Part shown: positions 28,779 to 36,256 of the stretch, in pieces
Position numbering within the stretch: position 1 is the stretch's first letter
How the letters are laid out: the number at the start of each line of letters is the position of its first letter
NCBI GenBank assembly: GCA_963730225.1
Contig: CAVSQX010000004.1
Span: forward strand, 1,550,001 to 1,614,000
Direction of reading: 5' to 3'
Length of the DNA stretch: 64,000 nucleotides
From: CAVSQX01 sp963730225
GTDB taxonomy: Bacteria > Planctomycetota > Phycisphaerae > Tepidisphaerales > Tepidisphaeraceae
The notes under the pieces: generated by a model
Databases searched by the model: none
What the model saw: only the letters and a program-made list of their open reading frames with translations
Told to the model about the DNA's origin: nothing
Position numbers and translations under genes: made by a program

Positions 28779-29867
28779 TCACGCCGACATCGGCACATCG
28801 GCCAGATCGAACTCATCGAGAATGGATTTCACCGTCACCGGTTTTTTGGTTTGCAGGCTGCGCTCCATGGCGGCCATCAGAGCGACGGTGCCGATTCCCT
28901 CGGCGATGTCGGGCTTGGGTGTCTGCCCGGCGGCCAGACATTTGGCGAAGTATTCGATGTAATTCTGATATTCCCCGGCGTGATGCGAGCGCCCGCCGAA
29001 ACGGAAATAGTACGGCTCGCGGTTGGCCATGTCGTATTGAATGCATCCTTCACCGGCGAACTGCGTGCTGTAGCGCAGATCATAATAATCGGCTTGGCTG
29101 CAACCCTTCTCGCCGCGGAGGACACAGGTCATATGGCTGTCGCGCGCGTGGTTGCCGGGGGGCGCGCTGTAGCATCCGCTGACCCGGGCGATTTTTCCGC
29201 TGGCGGTGGTCATGATGAAATGCATGGAATCCGGATCGCGCAGGCCGGCGGCTCGGCCGTTTTCGGTGAGCAGGCCGTAGCCCATCACTTCGGAAATATC
29301 GGGCAGATACCAGCGGACCAGATCGATCGGATGGCTCGCGCCGCCGTAGAGCCATTTCAGGCCGCCGTTGCGGGCCCAGTCTTTCTGCAAGAACCAGCGG
29401 TGGTCGGCGTGGTAGTGCGCTTCCACCGTGAAAAGATTTCCGTGCTTGCCCGCTTCAAAATCCGCGCGCTGGCGAATCATCGGCTCAAAAAACCGCGAAC
29501 TTTGACCGACGAAAACTTTCTTCCCGCTTTTTCGTCCCGCCTCCAGCAGCGACTTGGAGAGCTTCAGATCATCCAGCAGCGGCTTGGTGCAGATGACATG
29601 TTTGCCGGCATCCAGGCATCGCAGAATGTGCTCAGCGTGCAGCGGATCGGGTGTGTAAATGCCGATCACGTCGAGCGACTTGTCGGCGAGCATTTCGTCG
29701 AATTTGGTCGTGTAGCGCGGAAAATGAAATTCATCCGCGCGTTGTTTGCAGAGCGCTTCGTTGAGATCGCACAGACAGCCCAATTCCCAGAATTCACTGG
29801 CCAGCGCCGCCGAGATGATGCTGCGCCCTTCACCTAAACCGAGGACGCCGAGTTTGAGTTTGGCCAT
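28779..29867 (-). CDS. Gfo/Idh/MocA-family NAD(P)-dependent oxidoreductase
   Basis: Sugar dehydrogenase of 362 residues. The N-terminal Rossmann fold starts with KLGVLGLGEGRSI, and the catalytic lysine is Lys95 in HVICTKPLLD. The C-terminal alpha/beta domain contains WARNGGLKWLYGGASHPIDL, with the His that usually assists catalysis. Substrates in this family include inositol, glucose, galactose and D-apiose. D-apiose dehydrogenase in the published pathways belongs here, so a role in apiose oxidation is possible but unproven. The gene stands alone on its strand. The 190 bases upstream hold a third toxin-antitoxin promoter, an inverted repeat and short repeats. Confidence 0.85.
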   Translation of the reverse strand: MAKLKLGVLGLGEGRSIISAALASEFWELGCLCDLNEALCKQRADEFHFPRYTTKFDEMLADKSLDVIGIYTPDPLHAEHILRCLDAGKHVICTKPLLDDLKLSKSLLEAGRKSGKKVFVGQSSRFFEPMIRQRADFEAGKHGNLFTVEAHYHADHRWFLQKDWARNGGLKWLYGGASHPIDLVRWYLPDISEVMGYGLLTENGRAAGLRDPDSMHFIMTTASGKIARVSGCYSAPPGNHARDSHMTCVLRGEKGCSQADYYDLRYSTQFAGEGCIQYDMANREPYYFRFGGRSHHAGEYQNYIEYFAKCLAAGQTPKPDIAEGIGTVALMAAMERSLQTKKPVTVKSILDEFDLADVPMSA

Positions 29868-29923
29868 GGTGGCATTTTACGCGCGACAAGGAAATTCACC
29901 ACGACGCGGAGCGGGGAGGAATA

Positions 29924-29954
29924 GCCACAGATGCACACGGATTGACACAGATGA
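29924..29954. repeat. Short CACAGATG-type direct repeat
   Basis: The unit CACAGATG appears twice within 26 bases, with a related CACACGGATTG between. This composition resembles short interspersed elements often seen between planctomycete genes. No protein or RNA role is evident. Confidence 0.35.
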
Positions 29955-29977
29955 GGACTGGATTCTTGGCGTTGGCT

Positions 29978-30016
29978 GATTGAGGGACCCATACGCGCTT
30001 CGGAAAACCCTCAATC
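29978..30016. other. 9-bp perfect inverted repeat upstream of toxin-antitoxin pair 3
   Basis: GATTGAGGG at 29978-29986 is exactly complementary to CCCTCAATC at 30008-30016, with a 21-base spacer. It lies just upstream of the extended -10 of the downstream module and could be an operator or a weak hairpin. Another perfect palindrome, AAGCGCTT at 30029-30036, lies immediately before the -10. Confidence 0.4.
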
Positions 30017-30041
30017 GTGTTTATTACTAAGCGCTTGCGTA

Positions 30042-30050
30042 TGATATACT
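30042..30050 (+). promoter_or_regulatory. Extended -10 promoter of toxin-antitoxin pair 3
   Basis: TGATATACT forms an extended -10 (TGn plus TATACT) 7 bases before the antitoxin ATG, suggesting a very short or absent leader. The palindrome AAGCGCTT lies six bases upstream of the TG and is a plausible autoregulatory operator. Confidence 0.5.
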
Positions 30051-30057
30051 GTCGTCA

Positions 30058-30276
30058 ATGACCAAGTTGCTCGAATCAGCCATCGCCAAGGCACGCCAGC
30101 TTCCTGAGGCTGACCAGAATGCCATTGCACAAATTGTTCTGGATGAGATCGAGTCGGAGCGGCGTTGGGACGAATTGTTTGCCAGGTCGCCGGAAAAGTT
30201 GGGGAAAATTGCCGATCAGGCATGGAGTGAACACGAGGCTGGGCATAGTGAGGAACTGGACCCGGATCGGCTGTGA
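30058..30276 (+). CDS. Small antitoxin-like protein (addiction-module type)
   Basis: A 72-residue acidic protein beginning MTKLLESAIAKARQLPEADQ, a pattern common to antitoxins paired with RelE/ParE-type toxins. The first half is helical, with VLDEIESERRWDELF, and the C-terminus is acidic (EAGHSEELDPDRL), as expected for a segment that wraps a basic toxin. The stop overlaps the GTG start of the next gene (GTGA). It is too small for a secure family assignment without a search. Confidence 0.7.
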   Translation: MTKLLESAIAKARQLPEADQNAIAQIVLDEIESERRWDELFARSPEKLGKIADQAWSEHEAGHSEELDPDRL

Positions 30277-30542
30277 CTTCACGGACCAGTTCCGACTTCC
30301 GCCGCGATCTTGCAACTCTCCCTGTCCGCGTCAGGCAACAGGCGCGGGATGCGTATCGGCTTTTCGAGACAAATCCCAACCATCCGAGTCTGAAGTTCAA
30401 GAAGCTGCCGCCTCACGAGGACATCTGGTCTGTTCGAATCAACAATGGCTACCGTGCAATCGGACGCTGGCGTGGCGAAATCATCCTCTGGTTCTTCATT
30501 GGGTCTCACGCTGATTATGACAAGCTGATCGCAAGACTGTAA
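30273..30542 (+). CDS. RelE/ParE-type toxin
   Basis: An 89-residue basic protein starting at GTG 30273. It has the RelE/ParE core: an N-terminal helix pair (DLATLPVRVRQQARDAYRLF), then FKKLPPHEDIWSVRINNGYRAIG, where the strand with Arg and Tyr matches the toxin active face, and IILWFFIGSHADYDKL at the end. The short overlap with the upstream gene shows coupled translation, antitoxin first. It lies between the dehydrogenase and GH2 and reads convergently with GH2. Confidence 0.82.
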   Translation: MTSRTSSDFRRDLATLPVRVRQQARDAYRLFETNPNHPSLKFKKLPPHEDIWSVRINNGYRAIGRWRGEIILWFFIGSHADYDKLIARL

Positions 30543-30569
30543 CTGCGATCAACGCTGTTACTCGCATCA

Positions 30570-33023
30570 TCATCGAGTCGAAAGAACGCCCTGCAATTCA
30601 ATTTCGGTCAGCGCGGCAGGACTACCGGGCGGCAAACCGGTGAATGTCATCCGCACATAGCGGGCGACGGTGCCGGGATCAAAAACGTCGCTGCGAACCG
30701 AATCAGTTCGCGGGCTGTTGGTTCGATCGATCGTAAGATTCCAATCGGCGCGATTGTTCGAGGTTTCGATTTTGAATCGCCAGTTGCCGGCGGCAGGAAA
30801 AATCAGTTTGCAACTGGAAAGCTGATAAAAACCTTCCAGGTCCACTTCGATCCATGCTTCCGCGGGCTCGTTGGCTTGCCAGAATGTTGACTCACTGGCG
30901 TCGTTTGCAAAGCGGGCGGGATGCGGAGGCGATTCGCTGCCGGCGCGGATTGGCCGATCGCGGGCAACATTCACGGCATTTTTCATCGCTGCCATTGCGG
31001 CGGGAGATTGAGGCGTAGGAATGTACGGTCGATCGGCAGACGGTTTCGAACCGGCGATGAATTGCGGCTCTCCGATGGTCGTAATGACGATGCTCGCGCT
31101 TTCCAGCCCGGGTGAAGTCGCGCGAATCAACGTTTCTCCATCGTGATACGATCGAAATGCCGTCGCCGCCTGACCCTGGGCAATGGTGATGTCGGTGCTT
31201 GCGTCGAATGTGATCGAACCGCCCGTTGGAAATTCGCCGGGTCCGCTTTCGATGGTCAACGTTACCGGCGGACAATCCGCGATGTGGGTTCCCTTGGAAT
31301 CCAGAACCGTCACGATGATCTGGCAATCGTCCGTCGCATCGGTTCGGGAAATGGTTGTTTTGTCGGCCGACAAACGGAGCTTGGCCGGTGTTCCCATCAT
31401 CGGCCATGACGGTGGAGCAATGCCAAGCAATTCTTGCCGGTACCAATGCCAGCTTCGCTTGGGCAGGCGGTCATGCCGCAGAATTCCCTTCAGCCCTTGC
31501 CGGCCGGCGATGCTGCCGTAGTCGAACCCGCACCAGATCGCTTCGCCGGCTCGCCAGGGAAATTGTTCGGATTGCAGCTCGCCGAAAAATGGATCGAATG
31601 CGTCGACGGGTTTGCTGATGGCGCCGTACTCGCTGACCATGTTGGGAATTTTCGGGTCGATAAACAGCCGAGCGCCGTCGCCGTTGTAGCCGGCGATATC
31701 GCCCAGCTTGTCGACATCGCCGCGCTGCGCCCCACCGATGGCCGCGGGGCGGGTAGGATCGCGCTGTCGGCTAAGCTGCACCAGGTCGCGCATCAGGTTT
31801 CGCGCTCGATCCAGGTTGTAGGTAAAAAAGGCCTCGTTGGTCATGCTCCAGGCGACGATCGACGGATGATTGCGATTGATGCGAATCATCTCTCCAAGCG
31901 TCTGTTTGCAGTGATTCTCGAACGGCTCGAAATCGTCCGGGTTCACCGGATAGGCGCTGGCGTTCCAGTAACCTTCGGGGCCAAATCCGCCTTTGCCCCA
32001 GAAACAATTCTCGGACCAGAAGATCAGCCCGAGCCGATCGCACGCATCGGCGAAGGCGGGATGATGCGGATAGTGAGCTCCGCGGACGAAATTGAATCCC
32101 GCTTCCTTGAGCAGCCGAACATCACGGCCGCAACCGGCCGCCGTGACGGCGATTCCCCACCCGGCGTGATCCTGATGCGCGTTTGCGCCGCGGAGGTACA
32201 AATGCTCGCCGTTGAGAAAGAACCCGCGGTCGGCGGTCCATTGGAACCAACGGAATCCGAACATCGTCTCGACGCGATCGGCCAGGCGGTCGCCGTCGAA
32301 GATTTCGGTGATGATTTTGTACAGATTCGGATGATCCGGATGCCATAAATGTGGACGGATGATCGGCTCGAGATTCTGTGCCATCTGAATCGTCTGGCCC
32401 GCGGGGACCGATTGGCTCGTGCTTGCGGTGGCGACAACGCGCCCATCCGGATCGACAAGACCTGCGACCCATCTGCATTGTTTTACTTCCGATGATTCAT
32501 TGCATATTTCCGCAATCACCCTCGCGCTGGCCGATTCCCTGGAAACCTGCGGCGTCGTTACGCTCGCGCCGTTCCACGTCACATGCAACGCCTCGCTGAC
32601 CAGCAGGTGCACATCGCGGTAAATCCCACCGCAAAAAATGTGCTCGCCGGCGCGCGGGCAGAGCCGCGGGTTCCAGTTGTTGTTTACCCGGATCGAAATG
32701 TGATTCTCGCCGATGCCCAGCAATTCGGTGATGTCGATGCAAAAGCCGGTGTATCCCCCGGCGTGTTCTCCCGCGGGCCGATCGTTCACGCGAATCTGTG
32801 CGATCTGAAAAACCCCGTCAAACTCCAGTGAAATTCGCCGGCCGTGCCATTCCGCCGGCATTTCCAGCGTCTTGCGATATTCCCCGCCGCCGACATAAAA
32901 CTCCGGCGTGCGAAAATACGGAAGATCGAACGAATGCGGCAGCCCGATCTCTTCCCACACGCCGCGATCGTCGCGCTGAAATTGCCAGTCCCGATTGAGG
33001 TTCAACCGAAGGCGCGGATTCAT
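30570..33023 (-). CDS. GH2 glycoside hydrolase with C-terminal F5/8 (discoidin) domain
   Basis: An 817-residue retaining beta-glycosidase. The sugar-binding domain (about 1-165) starts with LNLNRDWQFQRDD, then come an Ig-like domain and the TIM barrel (about 280-545). The acid/base is Glu397 in AWSMTNEAF and the nucleophile Glu465 in NMVSEYGA. A beta domain follows, and residues about 685-817 form a discoidin-type carbohydrate-binding module (ESTFWQANEPAEAWIEVDL, YVRMTF). It lacks a signal peptide. Its start overlaps the racemase-like gene by ATGA, which ties it to the RuBisCO-like/DUF1537 operon. It may release galactose, glucuronate or arabinopyranose from an apiose-bearing oligosaccharide; specificity is unknown. 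Confidence 0.88.
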   Translation of the reverse strand: MNPRLRLNLNRDWQFQRDDRGVWEEIGLPHSFDLPYFRTPEFYVGGGEYRKTLEMPAEWHGRRISLEFDGVFQIAQIRVNDRPAGEHAGGYTGFCIDITELLGIGENHISIRVNNNWNPRLCPRAGEHIFCGGIYRDVHLLVSEALHVTWNGASVTTPQVSRESASARVIAEICNESSEVKQCRWVAGLVDPDGRVVATASTSQSVPAGQTIQMAQNLEPIIRPHLWHPDHPNLYKIITEIFDGDRLADRVETMFGFRWFQWTADRGFFLNGEHLYLRGANAHQDHAGWGIAVTAAGCGRDVRLLKEAGFNFVRGAHYPHHPAFADACDRLGLIFWSENCFWGKGGFGPEGYWNASAYPVNPDDFEPFENHCKQTLGEMIRINRNHPSIVAWSMTNEAFFTYNLDRARNLMRDLVQLSRQRDPTRPAAIGGAQRGDVDKLGDIAGYNGDGARLFIDPKIPNMVSEYGAISKPVDAFDPFFGELQSEQFPWRAGEAIWCGFDYGSIAGRQGLKGILRHDRLPKRSWHWYRQELLGIAPPSWPMMGTPAKLRLSADKTTISRTDATDDCQIIVTVLDSKGTHIADCPPVTLTIESGPGEFPTGGSITFDASTDITIAQGQAATAFRSYHDGETLIRATSPGLESASIVITTIGEPQFIAGSKPSADRPYIPTPQSPAAMAAMKNAVNVARDRPIRAGSESPPHPARFANDASESTFWQANEPAEAWIEVDLEGFYQLSSCKLIFPAAGNWRFKIETSNNRADWNLTIDRTNSPRTDSVRSDVFDPGTVARYVRMTFTGLPPGSPAALTEIELQGVLSTR

Positions 33024-33679
33024 GCGATCAACCGGGCGAGATTTTCCACGGCCAGGCGCGGGCTGGAGAGAATGGGCTTGGGCTTTTCATCCGGGCGGAG
33101 GGAATCGACGACGCGGGCCATCGACGCCTGGGCCAGGAGGATGACATCCGTCCTGCCTGCCAGGTTCCGCAGCGCCTGGCCGACCAGCGCATCGTGCTTG
33201 GCGCCGTCACCGGACATCACGGCCGCGAACGCTCCGTCCACCACTTCGCCGATCACTTCGACATCGCGATTTTTCTCGGCGGCGCAGGTGCGGATGAGTG
33301 CAACGGTGGGCTCCATTGTGGAGGGAAGCGTGGCGATCACTCCAATTCGCCGGCCGATCTCCACGGCCTGGCGGGCCATCGGTTCATCCACCCGCAGCAC
33401 CTTCGCCCCGCACATGATTCGTGACGCCTCGACGGCCCGGCCCATGGAGGAGCAACTCACGAGAATGTACTGCGCCCCCGCCTGCTCGGCCGAGAGCACG
33501 TGCCCAACCAATCGCCGGGCCGTTCCCGGCGGGGTTTTGCCTTCGCGGATGATGTCGCACAGCAGGCTCTCGTCGACCATCTGAAAAATCGTGGCGTTTT
33601 TCAGCAGCTCGCCGGCGAGCGTTTTGAAAATTGGAATCATCGACGGCGAGGTGTGAATGAACGCGATGGTGCACGACAT
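33020..33679 (-). CDS. Asp/Glu/hydantoin-racemase superfamily protein lacking the second cysteine
   Basis: A 219-residue protein of the aspartate/glutamate racemase fold. The start at 33679 has a GGAG site and gives the usual MSCTIAFIHT opening; longer starts run into the kinase gene. The first conserved cysteine is Cys76 in LVSCSSMG. Where racemases carry the second one (LxCT-like), this protein reads ILLAQASMARV, so a two-cysteine racemization looks impossible. Relatives with a single cysteine catalyse decarboxylation or other proton transfers. It is co-transcribed with the DUF1537 kinase (20-base gap) and coupled to GH2. A role in the acid-sugar branch is likely, but the reaction is unknown. 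Confidence 0.75.
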   Translation of the reverse strand: MSCTIAFIHTSPSMIPIFKTLAGELLKNATIFQMVDESLLCDIIREGKTPPGTARRLVGHVLSAEQAGAQYILVSCSSMGRAVEASRIMCGAKVLRVDEPMARQAVEIGRRIGVIATLPSTMEPTVALIRTCAAEKNRDVEVIGEVVDGAFAAVMSGDGAKHDALVGQALRNLAGRTDVILLAQASMARVVDSLRPDEKPKPILSSPRLAVENLARLIA

Positions 33680-33699
33680 TTGGAAGTCTCCGAAGAAAA

Positions 33700-34971
33700 T
33701 CAGTTGGCCGACCCGCGGGCGACGAACGAAAAAAAATCCTCCGGCCCGATCTGTCCGCCTTTGAAGGTAATCTCCAGCCCGTCGGCCGGCGAGTTCGGCG
33801 CGGCAGCCCTGCACAGGGGTGAGCCGCGGGTCAGCTCGCCGATCATCTCGACCGATTGTATTCCCACCGCCCGGGCCACATGGCTGGCGGTGTCACCGCC
33901 GGCGACGATCACCCGACCAACGGCGACCGATTCCAGCGTTTTTCGCAAAATCTGCCCCAGCGCGGAACTGGTTAGCGCCGAATCCAACGCCCGGCCGCCG
34001 GTGTGAACCACCGCGTTGCTCTTTTTTTGCAGCGATTGCACCGCCTGTGCGACGGTGGCGTCGATCGAGCTTTCGGAGATCGATTCGAGTCCGATGTCGG
34101 CAAAACCATGGGCGATCGCCCATTTGATCTGCCCGGCGGTCACGGGCGATCGACTGCCGCTGATCACCAGCGTCGGCTCGGCGGGCGGGACGGGATTGAA
34201 GCTGATCTGGCGGCGATTCCAAGCCGCGCACAGGGCCGACTCCACACCGGATGAGCCGATCACGAACAACGGGTTGCTGGCATCGGCGTGCTCAAGCAAC
34301 AGGTTTCCGATGGCGGCCAATTGATTTTCGTACAGGGCGTCGATGATGACGGCGTCGGCTTTCAGATTCCGAAAAATGCGCGCCAGCTCCGGCGGTTCCA
34401 GATGCAAAGCATCGATCAATCCGACCGTTCGCGCGGTCTGCCGGGCCAGATGTTTGCGCAGATCGGCTTCGTCCATCGGGGTGATCGGATGCCGGCTCAT
34501 CGACGGATGCCGATCCAGCCGATGCGGCTCGGGCTCGACGCCGCAGCGGGCAAATAAATTCCCAAACACGCAGTACCGCCCCAGCGCCGGAGCAGCCGGC
34601 ACAATCGGAATCGGGCGGCCGGGAAAAATCTCCGCGCCGATTTCGATCACCCGACCAATGCTGCCCACCGTTGGCGAGGAATCGAACGTCGAGCAGACTT
34701 TGTAATGAACGATTCGGGCTCCGGAATTGCGCAGCGCGGCCAGCGCCGGTCGTAGCGTCTGCTCCATCTGCTGCGGCGAAAGCGATCGCGTCATTCCAGC
34801 GACGCCGAATGCTTCCAGCCCAGGAAATTCGCCCAATTGCCGCGGCGTCGGCGGGTCGGTGAAAAGCACGGTTCGCACGCCGCAGCGGGCGAGGGATTCC
34901 AGTGCATCGGTTGAGCCGGTGAAATCGTCGCCGTAGAAACTCAGAAGCAGATTTTTCGCCGCTGTGCTCAT
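33700..34971 (-). CDS. DUF1537 four-carbon acid sugar kinase family (3-oxo-isoapionate kinase candidate)
   Basis: ATP-dependent kinase for sugar acids, 423 residues. The N-terminal domain opens with LLLSFYGDDFTGSTDALES, the family signature, with Asp15/Asp16 as substrate-binding acids. The C-terminal nucleotide-binding domain carries VIVAGGDTASHVARAVG. The start at 34971 overlaps the RuBisCO-like stop by ATGA; upstream in-frame codons are antisense to that gene. Known members phosphorylate threonate, erythronate or, in apiose catabolism, 3-oxo-isoapionate (OiaK). Coupling to a RuBisCO-like protein is the context of OiaK-OiaX, so this is the preferred role, by inference. Confidence 0.85.
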   Translation of the reverse strand: MSTAAKNLLLSFYGDDFTGSTDALESLARCGVRTVLFTDPPTPRQLGEFPGLEAFGVAGMTRSLSPQQMEQTLRPALAALRNSGARIVHYKVCSTFDSSPTVGSIGRVIEIGAEIFPGRPIPIVPAAPALGRYCVFGNLFARCGVEPEPHRLDRHPSMSRHPITPMDEADLRKHLARQTARTVGLIDALHLEPPELARIFRNLKADAVIIDALYENQLAAIGNLLLEHADASNPLFVIGSSGVESALCAAWNRRQISFNPVPPAEPTLVISGSRSPVTAGQIKWAIAHGFADIGLESISESSIDATVAQAVQSLQKKSNAVVHTGGRALDSALTSSALGQILRKTLESVAVGRVIVAGGDTASHVARAVGIQSVEMIGELTRGSPLCRAAAPNSPADGLEITFKGGQIGPEDFFSFVARGSAN

Positions 34972-36227
34972 TTCGCCTTTTCGGAGAATTTCTCCAGCGT
35001 CTGACGAAGCTCGGTGTGCGTGGCGGCGTACTGTTCCAGCGGGATTTCCGCAACGGCCGCCTCCCATGCCTGGCCAAGGGCAGCGACGCCGGCGGACGGC
35101 CCACCGGGATGCGCCATGATTCCACCGCCGGCCAAATACAGCAGATCGATCGTGCGGGTTCGTCGCCACGTTTCGGGGGCCTGCAATCCGGTTTGACCGC
35201 TGGAAACCACCGGCAAAATCTGTTTCCCGCCCAGCAGCGGCGTCAGGCACGATTGAATCGATCGCACGACCGAATCGTCGCTTTCCCAGAATTTGTTGGC
35301 GATGCCGTTGACGTGAATCTGATCGACGCCCGCCAGCCGCCAGATTTTCTGGTAGGCCGGGAATTCGATGCCGAGCCACGGATGGCGGTTGAGCATTCCC
35401 CAGCCGTTGCGATGTCCGTGCACGGCCAACTCCCCGCGGTCGCAGATTTTTTTCACGCCGGCGATGCCGACGCTGTTGAGGCTCATCATGACGGCTGTTC
35501 CGCCGGCGGATTTTACTTTCTCATAATGCCGCTGCATGGCGTCGAGTTCGTCGCTGATGTTGAAGGCGTACATCACCTTTTTGCCGCTGCGGTCGGCGTG
35601 CGAATTGATGACGCGCATCACCGCATCCACGCGCTGCTCCAGCGGCGAATGCGGAGGATCGGCCATCAACTCGTCATCCTTGATGAAATCGATCCCGGCG
35701 GCCGCGAGCTGCTCGACCAATTGCGCGGTCTGCGCCGGCGTCAGGCCGATGCTAGGCTTGATGATCGTTCCGATCAGCGGGCGATTCTGCACAGCGGTGA
35801 GCCGGCGCGTGCCGGCGATACCAAAGCGCGGGCCGGGAAACGCGGCGGCGAAGGAATCGGGCAGATTCAGATCGAGCAGCTTCAGCCCGGAGAATTGGCT
35901 CAACTCGTACAGATTCCCCTGGGTGGTCGAGACCAGCGCCGGCAGATTGAAACCCACATTTTCCAGCGGCCAGGAAACGACGATGCGCCCCCGACGAAAG
36001 GTCTCCTGTTTGGCCGCGCGGCTGCCGGGCAGGCTCGGCTCGCCGACGGTCTCCAACTCCTCGATGCGCTCCACCTTCGCGCCAAATCGGCCTCGCAGCT
36101 CCGCCGTTTCTCCTGGAACAGCGACGAAAGTTCCCGAAGATTGCTCGCCAGCTAAAACCTCGGCCGCCCGCTGAAGCTCGAGCGGCGTTTCGATCAGGTA
36201 CGTCGCTTCGATCCGCTGCATCGCCAT
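34968..36227 (-). CDS. RuBisCO-like protein (RLP; OiaX/OiaC-type candidate)
   Basis: A form IV RuBisCO large-chain homologue, 419 residues. Conserved positions are retained: Lys157 in GTIIKPSIGL, Lys183-Asp184-Asp185-Glu186 in DFIKDDELM (the carbamylated lysine and Mg ligands), His270 and His272 in AVHGHRNGWG, Lys312 in the loop-6 region NKFWES, VVSSGQTG, and AGGGIMAHPGG near the phosphate site. It is thus probably metal-dependent and catalytically active. It is not a CO2-fixing enzyme: there is no small subunit or phosphoribulokinase nearby. In D-apiose catabolism RLPs decarboxylate or hydrolyse 3-oxo-isoapionate 4-phosphate, and the directly coupled DUF1537 kinase would make that substrate. 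It is first in its operon, 29 bases from a divergent gene. Confidence 0.88.
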   Translation of the reverse strand: MAMQRIEATYLIETPLELQRAAEVLAGEQSSGTFVAVPGETAELRGRFGAKVERIEELETVGEPSLPGSRAAKQETFRRGRIVVSWPLENVGFNLPALVSTTQGNLYELSQFSGLKLLDLNLPDSFAAAFPGPRFGIAGTRRLTAVQNRPLIGTIIKPSIGLTPAQTAQLVEQLAAAGIDFIKDDELMADPPHSPLEQRVDAVMRVINSHADRSGKKVMYAFNISDELDAMQRHYEKVKSAGGTAVMMSLNSVGIAGVKKICDRGELAVHGHRNGWGMLNRHPWLGIEFPAYQKIWRLAGVDQIHVNGIANKFWESDDSVVRSIQSCLTPLLGGKQILPVVSSGQTGLQAPETWRRTRTIDLLYLAGGGIMAHPGGPSAGVAALGQAWEAAVAEIPLEQYAATHTELRQTLEKFSEKAK

Positions 36228-36234
36228 GACGACA

Positions 36235-36243
36235 TGTTACAAT
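36235..36243 (+). promoter_or_regulatory. Extended -10 (TGTTACAAT) in the 29-base divergent gap
   Basis: TGTTACAAT matches an extended -10 element and sits 13 bases before the ATG of the DUF5703 gene, predicting a leader of about 7 bases. The gap 36228-36256 between divergent genes is too small for two full promoters, so the opposite promoter must lie inside the DUF5703 gene. Confidence 0.35.
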
Positions 36244-36256
36244 TTTCCACCAGCGG

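Noticed and set aside
34972..35379. N-terminal extension of the DUF1537 kinase
   Set aside because: It is antisense-frame reading of the RLP gene; ATG 34971 gives the family start and an ATGA overlap.
34968..36227. True CO2-fixing RuBisCO
   Set aside because: No small subunit, phosphoribulokinase or carboxysome genes; partner is a DUF1537 kinase.
34968..36227. MtnW-type enolase of methionine salvage
   Set aside because: No methionine-salvage gene is nearby.
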